A stretch of DNA of 64,000 nucleotides, taken from assembly GCA_017935065.1 (NCBI GenBank), contig JAGBIF010000028.1, forward strand, positions 1 to 64,000. Direction: 5' to 3'. The notes below the pieces were generated by a model that worked only from the letters and a program-made list of their open reading frames with translations, had not been told where the DNA came from and made no database searches. Shown here piece after piece: positions 54,035-63,683 of the stretch (its first letter is position 1; each line of letters begins with the position of its first letter). The translations under genes were made by a program, and so were the position numbers. The DNA is from Clostridia bacterium (lineage in GTDB: Bacteria; Bacillota; Clostridia; Oscillospirales; CAG-272).

Positions 54035-55700
54035 TGGACTCCTTCAGCTTCGTCAAGGCAATCTTGGTCTCAGCAGCAGTCTCACCGAGCAGCGACGCGA
54101 TTTCCTGAACGATCCTCATCTGCTTCTCAACTACGGTATCTGCGACCTCAACCGTCTGCTTATTAATTCTTGCCTTTTTTTCTCTGTCAGTTTCCTCATC
54201 AGTGATGTCACGCATAATACCAATAAGCATACGGGATTCGGGATCGTAAACTACTGTTTGCTTTATGTACCTTTTATACTCGGGAAGATAGGTGCGCTGG
54301 TCGCGAACCGTTCTTCCCGTGCTCTTAACCTGAAGGAATACTGCCGGGTCAAGAATACGAACCACAGGCTCACCGAGAACATCACTCTCCGAGCGGATAT
54401 TCATAATCTTGCGCGCGGCGGCATTGATCTGCTGCACCTCAAGATTTTCATTCAGCGCTATAAGTCCGTTAGGCGTGTTCTTAACTATAGTATCAGAGAA
54501 GCTCTCCGCCTTATCCTTAAGGAAGGGCAGGCACATAGAGATTTCAGCCTTTCCCTGTATGATAGCGATTGCCTTTTCCCTGCAGGAATTGTATCCGCAG
54601 GATCCGCAGTTCAGCTCGTCGGATGGCTTGAACTTACCCATCTGGCGAAGCACGGTCATTATCTCCGCATCCGAGGGTATAGGGAGACGGTGCGATATCA
54701 TAGTAAAGTTCTTCTGAAGCTCCGCGGGGGTTGGCTGTGCAACATCGAAATCGCGCTCGCCCGCATAATCGGAAACGGTGATAAAGTCCTTTATAGGTGA
54801 AGAATTGTGATATTTCTCCATAACAGGACCGCCGATGCAGCTTCCTACGCATGCCGACATTTCAATAAAGCATTTATGTATCTTACCGCTTTCTATATCG
54901 CGAAGCGCGGAAATACAGTTTTCAACGCCGTCAAGCGCCAGATATGTATATCCAGGCGCACGCTCTGTCATCGTTTTCAGTATACCGCCCGTTGTCGGGA
55001 AGAAGCGCGCACGGCTGTCGGGTGTATTATCAATATCCCTTTCAAGCTCTATTCGCTCGGCTCTCAACCAATTAGTAAGCTCCTCAAAGGTCAGAACGGC
55101 ATCAACAATTCCCTCGTAATGCTCAGCCTCGTCCTTCTTAGCAACGCACGGACCGATGAACACGGTCTTTGCGTTAGGTATTCTTTTCTTTATGTCGGCG
55201 CAGTGCGCCTGCATAGGCGACATAACATCCGCAAGATATTCAAGGGCTGAGGGGAAATATTTTTGAATAAGCAGATTTACCGAATGACAGCACGAGGTGA
55301 TAATAATATCCCTTTCGTCCTCGCGTATCATACGCTCGTATTCTCTCTTGACAATAGTTGCACCGATTGCCGTTTCCTCAACATCGAAAAAGCCCAGACG
55401 CTTAAGCGCCCGTCGCATAGACTCTATTCCCACGCCCTCATAATTAGCAATAAACGAGGGTGCGAGACTGACGATGACGGGATCGCCGCTGCTGAGAAGA
55501 ACCCTTGCCTTCTCGGTGCCGTCAACTATCTCCTTTGCGTTCTGAGGGCAAACAACAAAGCAATGGCCGCATAATATGCACTCGTTCCCTATAATGTGCG
55601 CTTGGTTTCCAGAAAAGCGAATTGCCTTCACGGGACAGTGGCGAATACATTTATAGCAATTTTTGCAATTTGATTTTTTTAGCGTCAAGCAGTTTGCCAT
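54021..55700 (-). CDS. PAS-containing sensory [FeFe] hydrogenase (HsfB/HydS-like, group C)
   Basis: This 559-residue protein has two ferredoxin-type clusters (Cys12-22 and Cys41-51). The H-cluster domain has TSCCHSV (Cys137, Cys138), GPCVAKKDE (Cys185) and SACVGSC (Cys284, Cys288). Histidine after the double Cys replaces the catalytic-type proline. A further Fe-S segment (NCGSCGYNSC, Cys365-373, and Cys390) is followed by a PAS domain (about 400-515) and a C-terminal helix. This is the layout of group C sensory hydrogenases. It probably senses H2 or redox state and signals to the adjoining phosphatase. Confidence 0.85.
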   Translation of the reverse strand: MANCLTLKKSNCKNCYKCIRHCPVKAIRFSGNQAHIIGNECILCGHCFVVCPQNAKEIVDGTEKARVLLSSGDPVIVSLAPSFIANYEGVGIESMRRALKRLGFFDVEETAIGATIVKREYERMIREDERDIIITSCCHSVNLLIQKYFPSALEYLADVMSPMQAHCADIKKRIPNAKTVFIGPCVAKKDEAEHYEGIVDAVLTFEELTNWLRAERIELERDIDNTPDSRARFFPTTGGILKTMTERAPGYTYLALDGVENCISALRDIESGKIHKCFIEMSACVGSCIGGPVMEKYHNSSPIKDFITVSDYAGERDFDVAQPTPAELQKNFTMISHRLPIPSDAEIMTVLRQMGKFKPSDELNCGSCGYNSCREKAIAIIQGKAEISMCLPFLKDKAESFSDTIVKNTPNGLIALNENLEVQQINAAARKIMNIRSESDVLGEPVVRILDPAVFLQVKSTGRTVRDQRTYLPEYKRYIKQTVVYDPESRMLIGIMRDITDEETDREKKARINKQTVEVADTVVEKQMRIVQEIASLLGETAAETKIALTKLKESIDDE

Positions 55701-55705
55701 AGCTA

Positions 55706-55969
55706 CTACTTCCCTTCACTTTCTACCTCTTCAAGTATATTCTTTGTGAAAAATTCTCTGAAATTATCTCTCGTTATCCCTACGTAGACGTCATCGTTCA
55801 CCTGTACGGTAACACCTACTCGGTTGCATTTTCCGATGCAGAAGCTACCCGAAAGAACGACCTCATCATCGATATGATGCTCCGCCACCGCCTTCTCCAA
55901 AAGCTCTACTATATCCGAAGAGCCCTTGAGGTGGCAGGATGAGCCAACACAAACCTGAACGAACAGCAT
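55706..55969 (-). CDS. Thioredoxin-like [2Fe-2S] ferredoxin (NuoE-like), first copy
   Basis: This 87-residue protein has the four-cysteine pattern of thioredoxin-like ferredoxins: Cys7 and Cys12 in CVGSSC, Cys44 and Cys48 in CIGKC. It probably passes electrons to or from a hydrogenase of this operon. It starts 3 bases after the next copy and ends 5 bases before the sensory hydrogenase gene. The two tandem copies are clearly homologous. Confidence 0.85.
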   Translation of the reverse strand: MLFVQVCVGSSCHLKGSSDIVELLEKAVAEHHIDDEVVLSGSFCIGKCNRVGVTVQVNDDVYVGITRDNFREFFTKNILEEVESEGK

Positions 55970-55972
55970 CTT

Positions 55973-56215
55973 TTATACCCTTGTCAATACTTCTTTGGTG
56001 AAGAACTCCTCTACCGAATCGGGGGTTACCGAATAGAAGGAATCGTTTACCGTGACGCATACGCCCATCTGACATTTCCCCATGCAAAAGGTACCGCCAA
56101 GCTCCACCTTGTCGCTAAGCTCGTTCTTGGAAATAAGATACTGAAGCTGCTCCACTACCTGGCGCGAGCCCTTGATATGGCAGGAGCTTCCGATACAAAC
56201 CGTAATTTTAAGCAT
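55973..56215 (-). CDS. Thioredoxin-like [2Fe-2S] ferredoxin (NuoE-like), second copy
   Basis: This 80-residue paralogue of the gene just downstream has Cys7, Cys12, Cys44 and Cys48 in the same places (CIGSSC, CMGKC). It leads the hydrogenase part of the island. The tandem pair probably arose by duplication. A hairpin (56246-56273) separates it from the kinase gene upstream. Confidence 0.85.
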   Translation of the reverse strand: MLKITVCIGSSCHIKGSRQVVEQLQYLISKNELSDKVELGGTFCMGKCQMGVCVTVNDSFYSVTPDSVEEFFTKEVLTRV

Positions 56216-56245
56216 AATTATTTACCTCTCTTGATTTATAAGTGA

Positions 56246-56273
56246 GCTTGATGCGGCATTCGCCGCATCAAGC
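56246..56273 (-). terminator. Strong hairpin between the kinase and ferredoxin genes
   Basis: GCTTGATGCGG pairs with CCGCATCAAGC with a six-base loop. No T-run follows on the minus strand, so it may be an mRNA processing or stability element that uncouples the two halves of the island, not a full terminator. Confidence 0.5.
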
Positions 56274-56291
56274 ATTGGCTTTGAAGCTGAA

Positions 56292-57047
56292 TTATTCGTA
56301 ATCGACAACGCCTACCCAGCTCATAAGGAACTCGCGCTCGCTCTCGTTACCCTTAACCGACTGCGAGGCGGCTACGATGGGCATCCACTTCTGAACATAC
56401 TGCTTTGCGGTATTGCTCTTCCTGCAGAAGGTATCGAGATAAGCATTGGCACCGTCAATATCACCACTTAGCCAAAACAGAAGATAAGTACGCGCAACAT
56501 CGGCAGAAGCATTTCCCTGAGTCGCGTGCGCCCAGTCGAGAATGAAGGGAGTGCCGTCCTCTGTGATAATGATGTTGGAGGGATTGAAGTCACCGTGACA
56601 CACCTTGTTGTGCTTGGGCATGCCCTCAAGACGGGTGTGAAGATCGTAACGGGTAGTAGCGTCAAACTCGGTCTCAGCAATCTTTCGGCTCATCTTATCC
56701 TTAAGCTTGTTAAGAAGAGGACAGGTCTTTGAATGAACGCCCATCTGAAGGTCTACGAGCAACTCAATGTACTCACCCTTCTTATCGGGATTTTCTTCCA
56801 TAAGCTGCGCAAGAGTCCTTCCCTTGATATACTCGGTGATAATTGCCCATTTTCCGTTTATCATAGTAACCTCAAGAACCTTGGGAATGTTAAGTCCCGT
56901 TTCCTCAATTCTTGCATGATTAAGCGCTTCATTCAAAACGTCTGCCTTTGAGTATTCCGCATTGAATACCTTAATGCATCTGTCACCGTCGCGATAGACG
57001 GTCTTGTTATTTCTTACTGCAATTACTCTGTCAAGATTCATTTTCAT
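56292..57047 (-). CDS. APH-fold phosphotransferase
   Basis: This 251-residue protein has the aminoglycoside/choline-kinase fold. The catalytic loop is VCHGDFNPSNIII (Asp in HGDxxxxN) and the metal motif is ILDWAHA. The N-terminal lobe has a Lys in CIKVF and the hinge IITEYIKGRTL. It could phosphorylate a small molecule or a protein. It starts 12 bases after adhE, so it is cotranscribed with it, an unusual partner. Nothing in the sequence points to antibiotics as substrate. Confidence 0.8.
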   Translation of the reverse strand: MKMNLDRVIAVRNNKTVYRDGDRCIKVFNAEYSKADVLNEALNHARIEETGLNIPKVLEVTMINGKWAIITEYIKGRTLAQLMEENPDKKGEYIELLVDLQMGVHSKTCPLLNKLKDKMSRKIAETEFDATTRYDLHTRLEGMPKHNKVCHGDFNPSNIIITEDGTPFILDWAHATQGNASADVARTYLLFWLSGDIDGANAYLDTFCRKSNTAKQYVQKWMPIVAASQSVKGNESEREFLMSWVGVVDYE

Positions 57048-57059
57048 TTTCTCCTTTAA

Positions 57060-59756
57060 TTACGCTCTTTTTCCCTTGCGATATGGAGCCTTGATGGGAT
57101 CGACCTTTGCCTCATCGAGATCACGAGCGGGCATATCCTGCTCAACAAAATGCTTGCCGTAGTAAGCGTTGAGATACATCTGCTTGATCTCGCTCATAAG
57201 AGGATATCTGGGGTTAGCACCCGTGCATTGATCGTCAAATGCCTGCTCTACCATATCATCGAGGCGCGCGAGGAAGTCGGTCTCGTCAACGCCGTAGTCC
57301 TTGATGGTGTCCTTAATTCCAACTCTTCTCTTGAGGTCGTTGATAGCCTTAATAAGCCCCTCAAGCTTTTCCTCGTCGCTATTTCCCTTGATACCAAGGT
57401 ACTCGGCTAATTCAGCGTAACGGCGAAGCGTATGAGGATGATCGTACTGCGAGAACGTACCCATCTTCGCGGGAGCCTCCGACGCATTGAATCTGAGAAC
57501 CTCTTCAATCATAAGCGCGTTTGCCACTCCGTGAGGAAGGTGGTGGAATGCACCGAGCTTGTGTGCCATAGAGTGGCAGACACCGAGAAATGCGTTTGCG
57601 AATGCCATACCCGCCATAGTAGCCGCGTTTGCCATCTTTTCACGGGCGAGAACATCGGTCTGTCCATTGTCGTAGGCTCTGGGAAGATATTCAAATATTA
57701 CCTTAAGAGCGCGAAGCGCAAGACCGTCGGTGTAATCGGTGGCAAGCATCGCGGCATAAGCCTCAACCGCGTGTGTCACCGCATCGATGCCCGAAGCGGC
57801 AGTCAGTCCCTTAGGTGCGGACATATGAAAATCGGTATCGATAATCGCCATATTGGGAAGAAGCTCATAGTCGGCAAGAGGATACTTAACTCCTGTCTTT
57901 TCATCAGTGATTACCGCAAAGGGAGTAACCTCAGATCCTGTACCCGCGGAGGTAGGAATTGCGATAAAGTATGCCTTCTCTCCCATCTTCGGGAATGTAT
58001 AAACTCTCTTACGGATATCAATAAATCTCATTGCCATATCCATAAAATCAGCATCGGGATGCTCGTAGAGAACCCACATGATCTTTGCAGCGTCCATTGC
58101 GGAGCCACCGCCGAGCGCGATAATAGTGTCCGGCTGGAAGGCTCTCATCTGAGCCGCGCCCTCGGTCGCGTTTGCAAGAGTAGGATCAGGCTGTACGTTA
58201 AAGAAGGTCGTGTGCTGTATGCCCATCTCGTCAAGCTTGTCGGTGATCGGCCCCGTATAGCCGTTCTGATAAAGGAAGCTGTCGGTTACGACGAATGCCT
58301 TCCTTGCGCCTCTGACAGTTCTGAGCTCGTCAAGAGCAACTGGGAGACAGCCCTTTTTAATATATACCTTTTCGGGTGTTCTGAACCAAAGCATATTTTC
58401 TCTCCTCTCGGCTACCGTTTTAATGTTAAGAAGGTGCTTTACACCTACGTTCTCTGAAACGCTGTTACCGCCCCAAGATCCGCATCCCAGAGTAAGCGAG
58501 GGAGCAAGCCTGAAGTTATAAAGGTCGCCGATACCGCCTTGAGCTGACGGAGTGTTGACGAGAATTCGGCAGGTTCTCATTCTGCTTTCGTATGCCGCAA
58601 GCTTTTCCTTTTCGGTGATCTCGTTGATGTAAAGAGAGGAAGTATGACCGAAGCCGCCGTCCTCAACGAGCCTATCCGCCTTGTCGAGAGCCTCCTCGAA
58701 GCTCTTGGCCTTATACATAGCCAGCACGGGCGAGAGCTTCTCATGAGCAAATTCCTCGGAAAGCTCAACACTCTCCACCTCTCCGATGAGGATCTTGGTG
58801 CCTGCAGGAACATTTACACCCGCAAGCTCAGCAATCCTTGCCGCCCTCTGACCGACGATTTTTGCATTAAGCGCACCGTTGATTATAATAGTTTTACGAA
58901 CCCTTTCGGTCTCCATAGGATCGAGGAAATAGCAGCCGCGAGCCGCGAATTCAGCCTTTACCGCATCGTATACCGACTCAAGAACGATAACCGACTGCTC
59001 GGATGCGCAGATCATACCATTATCGAAGGTCTTGGAGTGAATGATCGAGTTAACTGCAAGAAGAATGTCTGCAGTTTCATCGATAATTGCGGGCGTGTTA
59101 CCTGCACCTACACCGAGAGCAGGCTTACCCGACGAGTATGCAGCCTTAACCATGCCGGGACCTCCGGTTGCGAGGATGATGTCCGCTTCCTTCATTACGG
59201 TATTGGTCATATCAAGAGAAGGAACATCGATCCAATCGATTATTCCCTCGGGAGCGCCTGCAGCAACCGCAGCTTCAAGAATAAGCTTAGCAGCCGCAAT
59301 GGTAGAGTTCTTTGCTCTTGGGTGAGGGCTGATAATAATAGCATTACGGGTCTTGAGTGCTATAAGGCATTTAAATATTGCGGTGGATGTTGGGTTTGTA
59401 GTAGGAATAACCGCAGCTACCACACCGATAGGCTCTGCAATTTTTCTGATACCGAATGCCTTATCCTCTTCGATAACACCGCAGGTCCTGGTTTCCTTAT
59501 AAGCATTGTAAATGTACTCTGCAGCATAGTGATTTTTGATCACCTTGTCCTCTACTATGCCCATTCCGGTTTCCTCTACCGCGAGCTTTGCAAGTGTGAT
59601 CCTAGCCTTATCTGCAGCAGCTGCCGCTGCTAAGAAGATCTTATCAACCTGCTCCTGAGTATAGGTTGCAAAGGTCTTCTGCGCCGCTCTCACACGGGCG
59701 ATTGCCTCGTGAAGTGCCTCCACGCTGTCAACGATCTGATAGGTTTTGGGTTCCAT
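57060..59756 (-). CDS. adhE: Bifunctional acetaldehyde-CoA/alcohol dehydrogenase
   Basis: This 898-residue enzyme reduces acetyl-CoA to acetaldehyde and then ethanol with NADH. The N-terminal aldehyde dehydrogenase has Cys250 in NGMICASEQ and the cofactor region [23 protein letters not shown]. After a linker, the iron alcohol dehydrogenase has [22 protein letters not shown] and the metal region [17 protein letters not shown]. Length equals the E. coli protein (891). It heads the redox island, regenerating NAD from the same pool as the hydrogenases. A Rex-like box lies upstream, and the leader (about 200 bases) is long and may fold. Confidence 0.95.
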   Translation of the reverse strand: MEPKTYQIVDSVEALHEAIARVRAAQKTFATYTQEQVDKIFLAAAAAADKARITLAKLAVEETGMGIVEDKVIKNHYAAEYIYNAYKETRTCGVIEEDKAFGIRKIAEPIGVVAAVIPTTNPTSTAIFKCLIALKTRNAIIISPHPRAKNSTIAAAKLILEAAVAAGAPEGIIDWIDVPSLDMTNTVMKEADIILATGGPGMVKAAYSSGKPALGVGAGNTPAIIDETADILLAVNSIIHSKTFDNGMICASEQSVIVLESVYDAVKAEFAARGCYFLDPMETERVRKTIIINGALNAKIVGQRAARIAELAGVNVPAGTKILIGEVESVELSEEFAHEKLSPVLAMYKAKSFEEALDKADRLVEDGGFGHTSSLYINEITEKEKLAAYESRMRTCRILVNTPSAQGGIGDLYNFRLAPSLTLGCGSWGGNSVSENVGVKHLLNIKTVAERRENMLWFRTPEKVYIKKGCLPVALDELRTVRGARKAFVVTDSFLYQNGYTGPITDKLDEMGIQHTTFFNVQPDPTLANATEGAAQMRAFQPDTIIALGGGSAMDAAKIMWVLYEHPDADFMDMAMRFIDIRKRVYTFPKMGEKAYFIAIPTSAGTGSEVTPFAVITDEKTGVKYPLADYELLPNMAIIDTDFHMSAPKGLTAASGIDAVTHAVEAYAAMLATDYTDGLALRALKVIFEYLPRAYDNGQTDVLAREKMANAATMAGMAFANAFLGVCHSMAHKLGAFHHLPHGVANALMIEEVLRFNASEAPAKMGTFSQYDHPHTLRRYAELAEYLGIKGNSDEEKLEGLIKAINDLKRRVGIKDTIKDYGVDETDFLARLDDMVEQAFDDQCTGANPRYPLMSEIKQMYLNAYYGKHFVEQDMPARDLDEAKVDPIKAPYRKGKRA

Positions 59757-59952
59757 TTATATGTCCTCCTGAAAAATATTACTGATTTGATTGTTAAGAT
59801 GTGCGAGTGAAAGCGCCCTTGCAATTTATGTTGCCGATATTGAGCGCCAAGCCTCGGGAAGCCCTCTCAAGCATTCAAGACATCTCGGAAGCCGTCCCGA
59901 AGTTGCCTTGAAAATCAAATATCCGTTTATTTACCGTCTTCCCTTTTTGAGT

Positions 59953-59970
59953 TCGTTAAAATTTTAACAT
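59953..59970 (-). promoter_or_regulatory. Rex-like operator upstream of adhE
   Basis: TCGTTAAAATTTTAACAT contains the 14-bp perfect palindrome GTTAAAATTTTAAC and matches 12 of 14 fixed bases of the clostridial Rex site TTGTTAANNNNTTAACAA. A possible -10 TAAAAT overlaps it, with a weak TTCCAT -35. Rex, an NADH sensor, is a known repressor of adhE in Clostridia. The rex gene itself is not in the window. Confidence 0.6.
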
Positions 59971-59999
59971 ACTTTTCGCGGATATGGAATAATTAAAAT

Positions 60000-60030
60000 G
60001 TTATATCGGTATTATGTATATTGATATAAC
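60000..60030 (-). promoter_or_regulatory. Inverted repeat with LysR-like spacing
   Basis: GTTATATC is repeated exactly in inverted form as GATATAAC after 15 bases. It lies about 30 bases upstream of the Rex-like box, where an activator of adhE would bind. A LysR gene is next to it. Confidence 0.45.
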
Positions 60031-60056
60031 TGTAATCGACAAGTACCGTATCAATA

Positions 60057-60098
60057 AAACCGAGCAGCTACACCCTATTGGCGAAGCTGCTCGGTTTT
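60057..60098 (-). terminator. Terminator of the LysR gene
   Basis: AAACCGAGCAGCT (60057-60069) pairs with AGCTGCTCGGTTT (60085-60097). It separates the LysR gene from the adhE promoter region. Confidence 0.8.
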
Positions 60099-60168
60099 AC
60101 TATGTAATTGTATCAATTTCAGTAGCGGAGTGAGCGGTTGATGCGTCATGGCGCATTACCTCTGGCAT

Positions 60169-61092
60169 TTACTTAATAAAGCTTCTTCTTGCACCACACA
60201 GTGCTGTGATGAAATCCTTATCAAGCTTTGTAAGTCTATATCCCTTATGATAAATAAGGACGTCTCTGTATATCCTCTTATTTCCCTCACACGTGCGTTG
60301 AATAAGACCGTATCTGTCAAGAATTTGCTGAGATGCGGGAGATACCCACATGAAGGTCTCGGGATTCTCTGAAAGAAGATCGAACTGACTTGCGCGCTCA
60401 AAAACGAATATTCTCCTATTTACCTTATCGGGAAGCTCCTCTCGAAACACCTTAGACATAGAAAGGGTAGGAACATACGGATCTGCGTGCGCAATCTCAA
60501 TGTAATCTGAAAGATCCTCGTAGGTAATTGTTTCCCTCTTGGCGAGAGGGTTGTCCTTGCTCATAAGAAGAACGTAGGAAAACTCGGCTACAAGCTCGTA
60601 AGACAGCCCCTTTTCCTCAAGCATATCCTTATAATATTTATCATAATTGTCCGAGTAACGGATAATGCCTAGCTTATATTCGTTTTCCAGAAGCTTTTTT
60701 ATGGTCTTTTTTGAGTTTGTTTCCTTATAATATATTTCAACGGGAGCGTCTCCGACGGTTTTTGAAAATTCCGCCATCGCGTGTGAAATATAACATGCGC
60801 GAGGAACCGAAATTGAAAACTTGCGCTTTTTATGAGAACCGTCACGATAGGATTGCTCTACCCTATCGATACGGTGAAGAATATCTCGCGCATACTCCAT
60901 AAACTCTTCACCGTCAGGTGTCAGCACCATTCCCTTCGCGCTACGCTTAAATATGGTAATCCCAAGATCCGATTCAAGCTCCTTGATAGAACGGCTGATA
61001 TTAGGCTGCGCTATCAGAAGAGACTCCGCCGCCTTATTCAGCGAACCAAGCCGCGCAACCTCTACGGCGTATTTCATATGAAGCAAATTCAT
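60169..61092 (-). CDS. LysR-family transcriptional regulator
   Basis: This 307-residue regulator starts at ATG 61092 behind AAAGGAG. The N-terminal winged helix-turn-helix has YAVEVARLGSLNKAAESLLIAQPNISRSIKELESDLGITIFKR. The rest is the periplasmic-binding-like effector domain. It lies upstream of adhE in the same direction, with a terminator between, and a GTTATATC dyad lies in the adhE promoter region, so adhE is a plausible target. The ligand is unknown. Confidence 0.87.
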   Translation of the reverse strand: MNLLHMKYAVEVARLGSLNKAAESLLIAQPNISRSIKELESDLGITIFKRSAKGMVLTPDGEEFMEYARDILHRIDRVEQSYRDGSHKKRKFSISVPRACYISHAMAEFSKTVGDAPVEIYYKETNSKKTIKKLLENEYKLGIIRYSDNYDKYYKDMLEEKGLSYELVAEFSYVLLMSKDNPLAKRETITYEDLSDYIEIAHADPYVPTLSMSKVFREELPDKVNRRIFVFERASQFDLLSENPETFMWVSPASQQILDRYGLIQRTCEGNKRIYRDVLIYHKGYRLTKLDKDFITALCGARRSFIK

Positions 61093-61162
61093 AAGGATGC
61101 TCCTTTCATATCGTTTTTGCCTATACATTCTACAAGAGTATTTAAGTTTTCAGTACTCTTTA

Positions 61163-63658
61163 TCAAAGGTCCTTTACATAGTCAGAGAAGCATAGCTCGT
61201 CTACGGGGACGAGGTTGTTATGCATATTATGGGCGAGGTCCTTCTCGCGGAAATAGCGGAAGCCCTCGGTGCGCATATAGGCGTTCCATCTTATATGCTC
61301 AACGGTAGCGAAGGTGTAGGCAATTCTGTATGCCACAAGCGCGTCCTCAAGCGTGTCCGCGCACTCCTCGCCGTCGAGCATATCGGGCACGGCATCCCCC
61401 GTCTCGGCCTTGGCTGAAATAAGCTTATCAAGGTCAATTTTGACGATGGCACTCGTTTTCTCCTTAAACGCCGCCCTTGCGTGTGGCAAAATAAGTGCGA
61501 AGAGCCTTTCCTGCTCGGCTCTGTCAAGCCTGAAGAAGTCGTATTCCCCAGCACCGAGCCCTGCCGATTTTCTTACCTTATCAATACATACGATAAGCTC
61601 ACTCGGGGCAATATCAGCGAGCATAGCGTCAAGTGTCGCCCTTATACAGTCGCCCACAAGGCTTGCCCTGATACCAACGAGCGCATTGTGTTTTTTGAGA
61701 TAAGCGTTGCCCCTTGAGCTGTCGAGCTTATCTATCTCTTCACCGAGTAAGATGTTCAACGGCTCTCCGTACCCGTCTTTTACAAGTCGGCTCAGCTCAT
61801 CACCTATAACCGCCGCGTTAAGGTAGCTGTTATACAGAGTAAGCCGACGGCTCAAAGCCTTAAGCGTGGCGTTCTCATTTGCAAGGCTAACCACTCGATA
61901 TATATCTGCGTGGGGGTCGTTGAAGCAGGAAAAGACCTTCTTATCGGCACCCTCGGTGTTGCAGTAGCCAAGTATCTTCTCGCGTAGCCCTCTGTGAAGC
62001 GCGTTTGCTAAGGACGAGTAATATCCGTATTGGTACATATAGAGGCTGTTGGGATTACAGCCCTCGCCGTACCACCTCTTATGTACCTCAAGAGCCGTGC
62101 CCGAAAGGGCGGAATTGATTACCGTATCCACCGAATAGAAGCCCTCAACGTCGCCTATAATTTCAATGTTGTGCTCGCTGCTCTGACTTGAGGTCATTCG
62201 TGTTTTTAGCCCTGTATTGTAAACTACTGTTTTAATATCGGGGGCGCATCCAAGCATTTTCAGCCAGCTTCTTATATTTATAGAGGTTGAAATATTTACA
62301 CCGTCATCGCCCAAGCAAACGAATATAAAGGTAGCTCTCTTGCACTCCTCAATAGCGCTCTTGAATTCCTGCGTACCAACACTCGCGCAGGATATCTCAA
62401 GCGAGTAGTTCATATCCCCCTCGGGGGCGGGATATTCATTGCCAAGCATTATTTCGGGACAGCTTGCACGGAAGCGTGATACTACCTCAGGATTTTCATC
62501 AAACGCCTTTATCTCTATTCTGTACCCCGGCACCTGGCAGTACCAGAGAAGCGCCTTGAGCATTTCAAGTCCGTACATTCCAAGTCCTACTATGACAGCG
62601 CGGATTATGCGCGTGTCACCGACCTGCTTAGCCTTTTCAAAAAGCGAAATACCGCTTTTATCAAGGTCATCATAAATCAGTGCCCGTATGTCGTTTATCC
62701 TCACGACCTGAAGCGCCATTGAATTTCTCGATTTCTTATCGTAGGAATCGAGAAAGCACCTTCCTCGGCTGCCGTTTGAGAACAGATAAACCTTAGCACA
62801 AATATCGCAGTCGGTGGAAAATTCGTATTTTGAATATCGCTCTATGAGCTGCTCCGCGTGGCGAAGCTCCTCGCTCTCGTTTTCACTTATGAGGTAGAAA
62901 TAATGCCTGTTCTCATAAAAGCTTATCGCGGCAATATCCTTTTTGAACAGTATCGCGCCAAGCTCGCGCGCCTTGTCAAAGAGGTCGGCATTTTCCTCCT
63001 CGTTCTTTTCAAAGGCATCGGTAAAGACTATCATATACCGCCTTGTGGACCAGCGCACCTCCCGTTTCTCGCCCTCCTTGGATACCGTGTATTTGTATCC
63101 GTCGGCTATGCTCTTTGCAAGAGCTATCGAGCGTTCGTTAAGCTCAGAAAAAACGTGGACCTCGGGATTGAACAGTCTCACCTTTAATCTGTACGCAAGA
63201 TGCGTAAGAAGATTTCTGAAGAAGGTAAGTATAAATCCAAAGGTAAGAAGCGGCGCTACCACGGAAAGCAGAACTCCGAGTGCATAATGCGCACCCTGCC
63301 AGTCTCGGGCAACCGCAAAGGCTATTCTCAGCGCAACGGATGAATCCACGCTGCCCTCAAGCACGAAAAGCGAGAGGCTTCCGTGTATCGCGCTGAAAAA
63401 TGCGTTGGACCAATCAAGAAAGCCCGCCTGCTCCATAGCGAATACGGGGGCGAATTCGATGGGCAGCCACCATATAAACGAGCTTATAAATACACCCGCA
63501 AAAAGGCATCTGAACGGTGTCAGTATCATATCCCTCTTGTAATGCCTGAGCCTACGTATCATAATCGCAAGCGCGAGGGCTACGGTAAGCACCGACAAAA
63601 GCGTGCTAGCTCCGTCGATTATCGGCTGAAATATATTAGCAAATGAAAACAGTGCCAT
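61163..63658 (-). CDS. Membrane protein with two RCK-like domains and a RyR-type C-terminus
   Basis: This 831-residue protein starts at ATG 63658; a longer upstream frame overlaps the preceding gene and lacks hydrophobic sense. Four membrane helices lie in the first 160 residues. The cytoplasmic part has a first nucleotide-binding-like region (about 165-330), then a clear Rossmann segment IIRAVIVGLGMYGLEMLKAL (RCK/TrkA-N type), and ends in TVEHIRWNAYMRTEGFRYF, the pattern of bacterial RyR domains. It may be a gated channel or sensor for a nucleotide-like ligand. The pore sequence TxGYG of potassium channels was not seen. The ribosome site GGAAGGA is rather far (about 15 bases). Confidence 0.68.
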   Translation of the reverse strand: MALFSFANIFQPIIDGASTLLSVLTVALALAIMIRRLRHYKRDMILTPFRCLFAGVFISSFIWWLPIEFAPVFAMEQAGFLDWSNAFFSAIHGSLSLFVLEGSVDSSVALRIAFAVARDWQGAHYALGVLLSVVAPLLTFGFILTFFRNLLTHLAYRLKVRLFNPEVHVFSELNERSIALAKSIADGYKYTVSKEGEKREVRWSTRRYMIVFTDAFEKNEEENADLFDKARELGAILFKKDIAAISFYENRHYFYLISENESEELRHAEQLIERYSKYEFSTDCDICAKVYLFSNGSRGRCFLDSYDKKSRNSMALQVVRINDIRALIYDDLDKSGISLFEKAKQVGDTRIIRAVIVGLGMYGLEMLKALLWYCQVPGYRIEIKAFDENPEVVSRFRASCPEIMLGNEYPAPEGDMNYSLEISCASVGTQEFKSAIEECKRATFIFVCLGDDGVNISTSINIRSWLKMLGCAPDIKTVVYNTGLKTRMTSSQSSEHNIEIIGDVEGFYSVDTVINSALSGTALEVHKRWYGEGCNPNSLYMYQYGYYSSLANALHRGLREKILGYCNTEGADKKVFSCFNDPHADIYRVVSLANENATLKALSRRLTLYNSYLNAAVIGDELSRLVKDGYGEPLNILLGEEIDKLDSSRGNAYLKKHNALVGIRASLVGDCIRATLDAMLADIAPSELIVCIDKVRKSAGLGAGEYDFFRLDRAEQERLFALILPHARAAFKEKTSAIVKIDLDKLISAKAETGDAVPDMLDGEECADTLEDALVAYRIAYTFATVEHIRWNAYMRTEGFRYFREKDLAHNMHNNLVPVDELCFSDYVKDL

Positions 63659-63683
63659 ATTATAACGTCTTTGTCCTTCCTCT

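Noticed and set aside
56292..57047. Aminoglycoside resistance gene
   Set aside because: Only the general APH fold is seen, and the gene is embedded in a fermentation operon.
57432..59633. Long plus-strand frames (341 and 329 codons) opposite adhE
   Set aside because: They are antisense shadows of a strongly conserved gene, have no ribosome site and give low-complexity, cysteine- and arginine-rich products.
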